From Blastomyces gilchristii SLH14081 (Eukaryota > Ascomycota > Eurotiomycetes > Onygenales > Ajellomycetaceae): 64,000 bases of DNA. Within the stretch, counting starts at the first letter, position 1, and each line of letters opens with the position of its first letter. The stretch spans positions 4,929,063 to 4,993,062 of the forward strand of contig NW_003101680.1 of NCBI RefSeq assembly GCF_000003855.2, in the 5' to 3' direction. The translations under genes were made by a program, and so were the position numbers. The notes below the pieces were generated by a model. The model saw nothing but the letters and a program-made list of their open reading frames with translations. It was not told the DNA's origin and did not search any database. Shown one piece after another: positions 56,454-64,000 of this stretch.

Positions 56454-57596
56454 TGATAGATTCTGTTATAAGCTCTTTGAAACAGACAGTGATATTAACT
56501 CACTGTATTACTTATACTATAAGACTTTTATTCTTTGATAGATATTATAAGTCTTAACATACTCTTTGACATCTGTCTGAAGCTTGTTTCAAATGTATTT
56601 ATATTTTAGAAGCTTCTCAGTCTTCTCTAATCTGAAGTGCTCTGTATGAGGATTATTATAATGAATTCTCAATAACTTCTGATGTACTGCTCTGCTATAA
56701 GAGACAAAGACTGAATTATTCAGTAGTAGAAGTTTACATTCTTCTAGTTATCAGTAACTTGATTTTTTAGCAGCACTGCTCTACTCAGAGTCTGTCTCTT
56801 TCAAGTTTAAACTGAATTCTTTCTTCTTCAACTTCTGAATTCAAGCTGTAGTAAAGATATTCCCCTTCTATAACTTATCAATGAATTTCAAAAGTAGTCA
56901 GATTGAAAGATTGTAGACTGTTTTATTCTTTATCAATTCAATGATTGTAAGATATGATATGAGAAGCTTATAATCTTCAGTGTCAGTTCTCTGCAGAGAT
57001 CTGAGTTTTCTTTCATCTTCTATACTGAGTCACACAGCTGTCTTATCAGTGCTGTTTCTGAGCTTCAGAGAATCTCAATCCTCTGCAGTCAGCTTCTTCT
57101 GCAGTGATGACAGAGGTTCTTTTGTAGAATTCTTCTTCATATTAATGATATTATAATCAGATTATCTAGATAATGTGTCAGTAGGATTAAGCTGATCTGA
57201 ATGATATCAGATATAGAAATTATACTCTGAAAGCAGCTCTGCTCATCTGGCTTGACATTCTATCAAGCTCTTTATTATCAAGAAGTAATGCAGATTTACA
57301 TGATCAGTGAGAACTTACACTGAGTACTTACTATTCTGAAGATAATGTTATCAGATCTTAAAGAATTTGATAATTGTTAACATCTTCTGATTATAAGTAT
57401 TATACCTTCTCTGTATGAGTAATAACTTCTTGAAGAAGAAGATCACTGATCTTCATTCATGATATTTTATAGACTCTGTGAAAAAGTCTTCTCTTATAGA
57501 CAATTCATTATCTGTTTTCTTAGAAATGATTATTCTCTGATTCTTTCAATGTTGAAAGATCTTCAGTATTAACTGTGAAAAGATTTCACAGATCTC

Positions 57597-57630
57597 ATTC
57601 TCAGATGCATCAGTCTCACACTGATTGAAT
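57597..57630 (-). pseudogene. Gypsy RNase H start motif
   Basis: QCETDASEN on the minus strand is the ETDAS block that opens gypsy RNase H domains; the first acidic residue is conserved. Confidence 0.7.
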
Positions 57631-57992
57631 AAGTCAGGATTAAAGTGATTCAGCATTGTGATATCTGTAAAAGCTTGTTTCAATTCTGTAAACATCTATG
57701 CAGTGTCTTGAATAAGAGTAAATGATTCTATTTTCCTGTCTTTCACACTTCTCTTTAACAGATCTGTAAGAGAGACAGTAATCTGTGAATATGTATAGAT
57801 GAATTATCTGTAGAAATTCATAAATTCTAGAAACACCTGCATCTTGTGATACATCTGCAGTATCAGTCAGTTCTTAATGACAGAGACCTGGCTCCTGTTC
57901 ATTGAAATGTCATTCATCTCAATAATATAATCTAAGAAATCAATCTCCTGCATGTAGAATGAGCATTTTTCAGTGTTTGTATAGAGTTAATA

Positions 57993-58712
57993 CTATCTTA
58001 AGCAACTTAACACTTCTTGAACATGAGTATTATGTTCTTTCTTCATTTTTGAGAAGATTAGAATGTCATTCAAGTATACTATACAGAAGATGTTGACAAG
58101 ACTCTGCAGTGTCTCATTTATATAGGTCTGAAAGATGACTGAAGTATTACAAAGATTAAAAGATAAAACAAGATATTTAAAATTACTATACTTGATACAA
58201 AAAGTCATTTTTCAAATGTTGTCTTTGTTAACTCTGATTCTATAATAGATATTCTGTATATCAATCTTTAAGAACATCTTTGCTTCAGATAATCAATTGA
58301 TCATCTTGTTAATTAACAGTAATGAATAGCAATTTTTAACTGTCATCTTATTAAGATCTCTGTAGTCTATGCATAGACATAGCCTATCATTCTTCTTGAG
58401 TACAAAGAGTATAGACACTTCTGCTGAACTCTTTGATAAATGTATTCAGTTCTTTGATTGCACTTCTTCAAGATATTTATGCAGAATATTCAATTCCTTT
58501 ACAGACAAGTTGTAAAGAAGCTCATACAGCACTGTTACACTGTCTTCAAGATGAATCTTATATTGTATCTTAATATCAGAAAACTTCACTGCTTTTCTTT
58601 TCAAAAAGACATTCTTAAAATCTGTAAAGAGACATTGTGTATATTCATCTTCAATAACAGATACTGCTGCTAATCTTGCAGTGAGAATGATGACTTCTTC
58701 ATCTATTCTCAA
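57993..58712 (-). pseudogene. Gypsy reverse transcriptase remnant with mutated active site
   Basis: Upstream piece has the KIHLEDSVTVLYELLYNLSVKEL block that precedes gypsy RT. Downstream piece has FIRST palm block and IVYLNDILIFSK, the YLDD active site with Asp changed to Asn (58065-58076). Stops separate the two pieces. Confidence 0.8.
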
Positions 58713-59279
58713 GTCTCAGTTATCTGCTATACAGTATATTAACTCAATCTTTTTCTTAAGATTCTTTCAATGAAACTCTTCAGATTTCTCTATCACTGTC
58801 TCTTCATCAGTGAGACAGTACTGTCACATCTGAGTGACTCAGTCAATAAGAGAATTGTTTTCTCTCAATTATAAAAGACCTAGAATGATGTTCTTATCTA
58901 TGATATTAACTGTATGAAGAAGCAGACTGCTCTTCTTAGAGATTTCTTCTAAGTCTGTAATTACACACTGCACTTGAATTATGCTAAAATAATAATATTT
59001 TATTTCATCAGTAAATTTCACATGATCTGATGAGTCTATCTTCTTTCAACTCTTTATTAAAGAAAAGAAATAGAATATGAAGTTGATATCTATTCTGAAG
59101 TTGAGTAGACATCTCACTGATATCTTCTCATTTGAGATATATATTATGATCATAACATGAACTCAGAGATGTGAGAATTATCAATTCTTCATTTCTTTCT
59201 CTTCTTTATCTTTCACAGATATGTTTGTCAGAAGAGAAGTTAACTTTGAGAAGATATCTTCTCAGTTTCTTCTCTTCTT

Positions 59280-59337
59280 CAGCTTCTTATAATTACTAGC
59301 ATAGTAATTATCAGCTCTGCAGTTGAAACAGAGATCT
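59280..59337 (-). pseudogene. Gag zinc knuckle remnant
   Basis: CFNCRADNYYASNY fits C-x2-C-x4-H-x4-C with the His and last Cys both changed to Tyr (single C to T and G to A transitions). Confidence 0.6.
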
Positions 59338-59885
59338 TTATTAAATCTTTTTTAATATTTCTTCACAGTGAGTGAAGAATTAGAATACTTAGAATTCTTC
59401 TTTACTTTCTCTGCACTGAAGCTATCACAGCACTGTTTAGATTCTGTTATAAGTTACTTAGAAGAGATCTTGTTAATCTTTTTCTCAGAGAATTGATTAT
59501 TCAAATAGATTCAGAAAGTCAGATTGATAAGCTCAGTATAATTAATTAATGAACTCTGATACTGTAATATCATTGTTCACATCTTATGAGTCAGTTTTAT
59601 GAGATAAAGCTGTGTTTTTAATTGATTCAAATCATCAGCTAATTTCTCTCAATATTCTTTAAATCTTATATTGAAATTAAAAGAATTCTCATTATCTTAT
59701 TAATATAATGCATTGAACTGCTGTATTACTGTGAAGCTATAATTACAGTGATCTTTGATTTAATTCAGTAGAAAGTTCTTGAATTCTTTCTAAGTTATAA
59801 CAGTATTGATACACTCAAGCTCTCTCTTCTTAATAATTCAAGTAGTTGCAGAGATGTCTTCAAGAAGATTGACAGTGTAGATTAC

Positions 59886-60137
59886 TTATATCTCATGAGT
59901 ATTATACTGGCTCAGGTTAAGGCAGAATTTCTGTTCAAGAATATGAATAAAGCTGTGAAATTCAGACAAGATGTTTCTCTTGTATCTCAGAGAATCTCTG
60001 ATCTTAATCTCTCTATCTCTATGATAGATGTAGGTGTGTAGAGGCTGCAGCAGTGACAGAACAGTTGAAGAGCTTATGTTAAAATATACAGTAAGTTCAG
60101 AAATCTCAGATTTCTGCTGAGATAGAGATGTACACAC
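59886..60137 (-). pseudogene. Gypsy gag N-terminal fragment
   Basis: Open 83-codon frame (SQQKSEISELTVYF..., SFIHILEQKFCLNL) close to the 5' LTR. Position fits the start of gag. No motif diagnostic by itself. Confidence 0.5.
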
Positions 60138-60266
60138 TCTAGGAAATGATGTAGTGTTTTTCTCAGAGAGTGAGATCAGATCAGTCTCAGTGCAGATGCA
60201 TAAGATTATATCAGTCTGTTAGAGCTTGACTGATTCAAATGTGTAATCAGGTTGAGTGATTTAAAT

Positions 60267-60802
60267 TGTAATATAATGAAACTGAAGTGATGACTAGTTA
60301 GCAGTGTCATGTAGAGATAGTTGTTTGAGAAACTGTATAAGTGAGCTTGACTATCTTGCTTGAATAGTGAGCTCATAGGCTACAGGGTTATTATGAGAAT
60401 ATCACAGATATGATACTTAGTATACTAAGAAGATTGTATAAGACACACAGTAACTCTTGTATATATTTCAGTAGCAGAAAAGAAATAAATCACTGACTTC
60501 TTTAATGAGAAGTCAGTATCTAGCTATTCTATATAGATAATAAGTGAATACTCTTCTCTCATTTCATGAGTGAGAATAGCTGAAGTGATATCTCAGCAGT
60601 GTCTCATTACCAAGAAAGAGTAATCTGCTGACCTTATATAGAAGTAAGGTTCTCTTATTCATCAATTGAATCTTTCTATGATATATTCAAATGATGTCAT
60701 AGAGTGGTTGGAAACCGGTTCAGACAGGATGAAATCATCCGCATGGAAGTGATAAGCCGTGTGGAACCGCAGCGGGGCCTTGGCGCGGCCGGGAGTGTGA
60801 CA
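60267..60802 (-). repeat. Gypsy 5' LTR (right copy) with conserved GC-rich terminus
   Basis: 536 bp, pairs with 53024-53559. The first about 425 bp are as AT-rich as the left copy, but the last about 110 bp (60693-60802) keep many CG, CC and GG dinucleotides. Ends GTGTGACA. Confidence 0.93.
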
Positions 60803-60806
60803 CTTT

Positions 60807-60936
60807 CACTTCTTCTCTACAGAGCCTTCATTCTTTTCTTTATATGTGATTACTTCTTCTATGAGAGTGTTCACTTCTTCTCTACAGAGTCTCTGTTCTT
60901 CTCTTCATAGACAATTACTTCTTCTACAAGAGTTAA
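60807..60936. repeat. 65-bp direct tandem repeat in host LTR
   Basis: Two units, 60807-60871 and 60872-60936, both beginning CACTTCTTCTCTACAGAG. A third unit lies left of the nested gypsy (about 52956-53022), proving that 53023 and 60808 were once adjacent. Confidence 0.85.
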
Positions 60937-62808
60937 TCTCTATAAAATAATCACTGTATATATAAGAGTATACACCCATCTCTTATCTTTTAGAGAAGAA
61001 GACAAGTTTTTATCCTTATATCTGACTCTATATAGCAGTGTACACTACAATTTGATAGTATGTCTTGTTAAGAATCAAGTTCTTCTAGCCTCTTTAACTT
61101 TTACTCTGTTCTCAATATACATAGCATCAGTGATTGAATCAGACTGCAGATACTGAGAATTGACTAGTCAGTAATCAGTCTGATTAGTTACTCTATCTTC
61201 TTTTAATGCTGCAGCTAGTGATTAATCTAGCTTGTAATTATTCAGCTGTTCTATCTTCTTCAGTACTGCAGCTAGTGATTGATCTGATCTGCAGTTGTTT
61301 GAATCTATCTCATTTAATACTACAGCTGATAATAGGTCTGGCTAATGATTATTTAAGCATCTTCTGCTTCAGAACATCATAGCACTAGTAATTAGTCTAG
61401 AATGTGATCACAGTTACAGTAAACTTATCTTCACACTCTTATATGACTTTATCAGCTCTGTCATAATAATGAAGCAGAATAGATAAATCACTCAAAGCAG
61501 CTTCTTGTAAGAAATCCCGCTTCTCGCGGATTCTTTACCTCTATTCCTATCTCTCGTGTAATCAATAGGGCTAGCGGCTCTTGACTACACACAACTATAT
61601 AGACTGGAGTTCATGAATACTATTCATAACCCAGCTTGAATGCTATTATACATTTAATCTCTACATTTTATCTTTCTACTGTGAATACTTCTAGTAGTTA
61701 ATAGTATATATCACATCAAGCTGCAAATATCTGAATAATTATCTGCAAGCACTTATTCTTACATTTCAAGCTCAGTCAGTCAGTAACTATCTGTTATAAC
61801 TGAAAGAACTAGAAACTCACATGCTTCAATCTCTGTGAACTCTACTGTAGACACTCAGAAGCAGTCATCTGAACTATAAATAGCTCTTATGAAAGAAGTC
61901 TCAGAGAACTTATCAATTACTTATGAGATATCATTCTCTGCATCTGTGACAGAGAAACTCTTCAAACTCATAAATAAATCAATCTCAGTGAAGAACATTC
62001 TTGAGTATCTTCTGCAGAATCAAGCTATTTTTCTATAAGAAATGCTTACTGTCTGTAAACATTCTCAAACCAAGTCTCTAGACATGATCTTCAGAGATAC
62101 TCACAAATTAAAAAGAAACTTTCTTAAGCTGTGATTACTTAAGGTCACTTATCAAATCACAATCTATAAAAGCTTTTATGAGTTTGTATTTAAAATTGAC
62201 TCACAAGCCTGACTGTGTGATATGAAAGATGAAGAAGCTGTCATCTATACAATAACAGATCTCTATTACACTGAAGTCAAGAACTGACTGAATTATCTAG
62301 AGAATAATCATGAGAGATTTCACTGATCTGTTCTTAAGATCTATTTAGAGAATAAGTTGAGAGACTTCACAAGCTGAACAGAGAACATCTGAGCTGTGAT
62401 TATTAATATTAGAAAAAGAGATAAGAAATCTGATAAAGATTACTCACAGCACTTCATGAAATTGTAATATGAATTGAGATCTGTGAAAACAGAGCTCTGA
62501 AACAAGACCTGAATAATGATGTTTATAAAGAGACTGAATAAAGATATGCAGAACAAGCTCATTGAGTAAGACTCTAAGCTCTTGACTCTGAAGAAACTGA
62601 TGACTCTTATTCATCACTTATAAATCACTGTGAGAGTTACAGACTCACAGAGAGTAGATCACTGATCAGCTCTGCAAGAGTCAGAATAACAGAGAACAGA
62701 TTTATCAGAAAAAGATAATAAGATATAGAGAGATTCATATCTGACTGCTGAGCAGAGAGAGAGAGCTTCATAAGCTTCTGTAAACAGAGTGTATAATAGA
62801 AAGATTAA

Positions 62809-62872
62809 GAAAAAGAGACTCTGCTTCATCTGTTCTAAATCAGAACATCTTTATACAAACTGTCTAAATAAA
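62809..62872 (+). pseudogene. Gag zinc knuckle (intact motif) of second gypsy
   Basis: RLCFICSKSEHLYTNCLNK: C-x2-C-x4-H-x4-C complete, followed by a TAG stop four codons later. Surrounding gag frame is broken. Confidence 0.75.
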
Positions 62873-63559
62873 TTAAAATAGAAATTTGAGAAGTTATAGA
62901 CAGAGTCAGTAACAGCCTTCTTAAGAGTCTTAAAGCTGACACCTGAATCTGTTACTCTCTCAATGAAAATACTTACTTATAGAAAGAGACTGTATCACAG
63001 TACTGCTATCTCATAAGTATGAGAAGTATTAATAAACTTAGAATCTCAGATCACTATAGTGTCTCTAAAGCTTATGAAGTGAATAAGCTGAAAGATGAAA
63101 ACTGAGAATCTGCTCTTATAATAAGCAGGGTGCAAGAACTCAGATCTGAGAACTGAGAGACTTATAAGAATCACTTTTGAATTATAAGATCTCTCTGAAA
63201 TCTGAAGAAGATTTATAGAAACTGTGATTATCACAGACATCACAGATAACATGTACTTGAGACTTGTATAACTTCAAAGACACAATTCATACATAGCTGT
63301 CTATGAGTCAGATTTATACTTCTGATCAGTGTTAACAGACTTACTTACAGAGATAGAATCAGTTGATACTGCAGAGTTGATTAGAGAAGACAAGTTCATC
63401 TATATAATGACTTTATAAGTGTCTGAGAATCTTGCAGTTATGAAAACTGAGCTTCAGATATCAGAGAAATACTGAGATCTCACAGAGATATTCAGTTCAG
63501 TAAAGACAGCTGAGCTTTCTTCTTATTATAAGAAGAATCTGACAATAGATTTGATAGAA

Positions 63560-64000
63560 GAGTAGAAACTCTTCTGAGAATCAATCTATAAACTCTTTTA
63601 TTACAAGACAGAGGTCTTGCAGATCTATGTGAAGAAGAATCTGAAGAATGACTTTATCTGATCTTCACAGGCCTCTGTGAGAGTCTCTGTAATGTTCATA
63701 AAGAAGAAGAATGAAGATCTCAGATTATGTGTAGACTACTGTGATCTGAACTTCAAGATAATAAAGAGTTACTACTCTCTGTCTCTGATTAAGAATGTGA
63801 TCAATCATCTCACAGAAGCTGTTATATTCACACAACTGAATGTAATTAATATATATACACAGCTGTGAATACAGTCTAAGAATGAATGAAAGATTATCTT
63901 TAGAACTGTACTGAGATTGTTTGAATATTTAGTAATGCCTTTTAATCTGACTAATATTTCTGTAGTATTTCAGTCTTTTATCAATAAAACACTTCATGTA
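63560..64000 (+). pseudogene. Reverse transcriptase N-terminal part of second gypsy, truncated by window
   Basis: The frame reads VRVSVMFIKKKNEDLRLCV, DYCDLNFKIIKSYYSL and VIFTQLNVINIY, the fingers and first palm motif of gypsy reverse transcriptase. The first catalytic Asp (normally LDV) is Asn at 63839-63841. Upstream, LQIYVKKNLKNDFI belongs to the pre-RT region. In-frame stops occur. Confidence 0.8.

Larger units (their letters stand above)
53024..60802 (-). mobile_element. Complete but mutated Ty3/gypsy LTR retrotransposon, nested
   Basis: 7779 bp between 536-bp LTRs (53024-53559, 60267-60802), perfect target duplication ctttc (53019-53023, 60803-60807). Minus orientation: gag near 60.1-59.3 kb, reverse transcriptase 58.7-58.0 kb, RNase H about 57.6 kb, integrase about 56.9-56.2 kb, integrase C-terminal/chromodomain-like region 55.7-55.5 kb, then an additional reading frame (54.5-54.0 kb) before the 3' LTR. 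This protease-RT-integrase order defines Ty3/gypsy. A purine-rich tract (complement of 53561-53575) lies by the 3' LTR. No obvious tRNA primer site next to the 5' LTR was recognised. Many stops; dead copy. Confidence 0.95.
60808..64000 (+). mobile_element. Second Ty3/gypsy element, plus strand, 5' part, runs off the window
   Basis: Continues the LTR piece at 52876-53023. TATA-like TATATATAAGAG near 60957 marks the LTR promoter; the LTR probably ends near 61.6 kb. A gag region with zinc knuckle lies at 62809-62872 and the start of reverse transcriptase at 63560-64000. AT-rich with stops, apart from a small GC-richer patch at 61509-61590. Confidence 0.85.

Overview
The window is nuclear DNA of a filamentous ascomycete. 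The genes have short GT-AG introns, the proteins are typically fungal, and GC-rich gene blocks alternate with long AT-rich tracts of mutated LTR retrotransposons. This pattern, together with the protein flavour, fits Eurotiomycetes, probably Onygenales (Ajellomycetaceae, Blastomyces-like). That placement is inference. I saw no tRNA, rRNA, CRISPR or prokaryotic feature.

Layout. 1-6 kb: two mitochondrial complex I-linked genes transcribed divergently (23 kDa Fe-S subunit, cut by the left edge, and mitochondrial acyl carrier protein), then a VPS74/GOLPH3 gene. 6.4-7.8 kb: remains of a medium-chain reductase gene next to a 643-base assembly gap. 8.7-18.8 kb: an App1-like phosphatidate phosphatase, a short-chain dehydrogenase, a DUF7730-like hypothetical and a secreted beta-propeller phytase-like protein with an EGF-like module. 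19.2-26.8 kb: an inactivated coiled-coil gene split by a complete Ty1/copia element (19764-25564; 272-bp LTRs, 5-bp target duplication, half-tRNA primer site). 27-32 kb: an F-box-like hypothetical and SDS23. 32.4-43.5 kb: mostly intergenic DNA with AT-rich islands, minisatellites and one conserved serine/glutamine-rich protein gene. 43.5-49.6 kb: GGA clathrin adaptor and TSR3 rRNA-modification enzyme. 50.1-64 kb: an AT-rich transposon block holding a complete minus-strand Ty3/gypsy element (53024-60802; 536-bp LTRs, TSD ctttc) nested inside the LTR of a second, plus-strand gypsy element that runs off the right edge.

Most genes are housekeeping: respiration and mitochondrial fatty-acid synthesis, Golgi/TGN sorting (VPS74 and GGA both act at the Golgi), lipid signalling, phosphatase regulation and ribosome maturation. 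They do not form a cluster with one pathway. The accessory biology is the transposon load and its mutation. The two copia LTRs differ at 16 sites by my hand count, all transitions, mostly in CpG and CpC rather than the classical RIP context CpA. All three recognisable reverse transcriptases have lost a catalytic aspartate by the same GG to GA change. I found no convincing new multi-gene system. The most unusual signals are the mutation context, a GC-rich island kept at one LTR terminus, and a long extra reading frame after the gypsy integrase.
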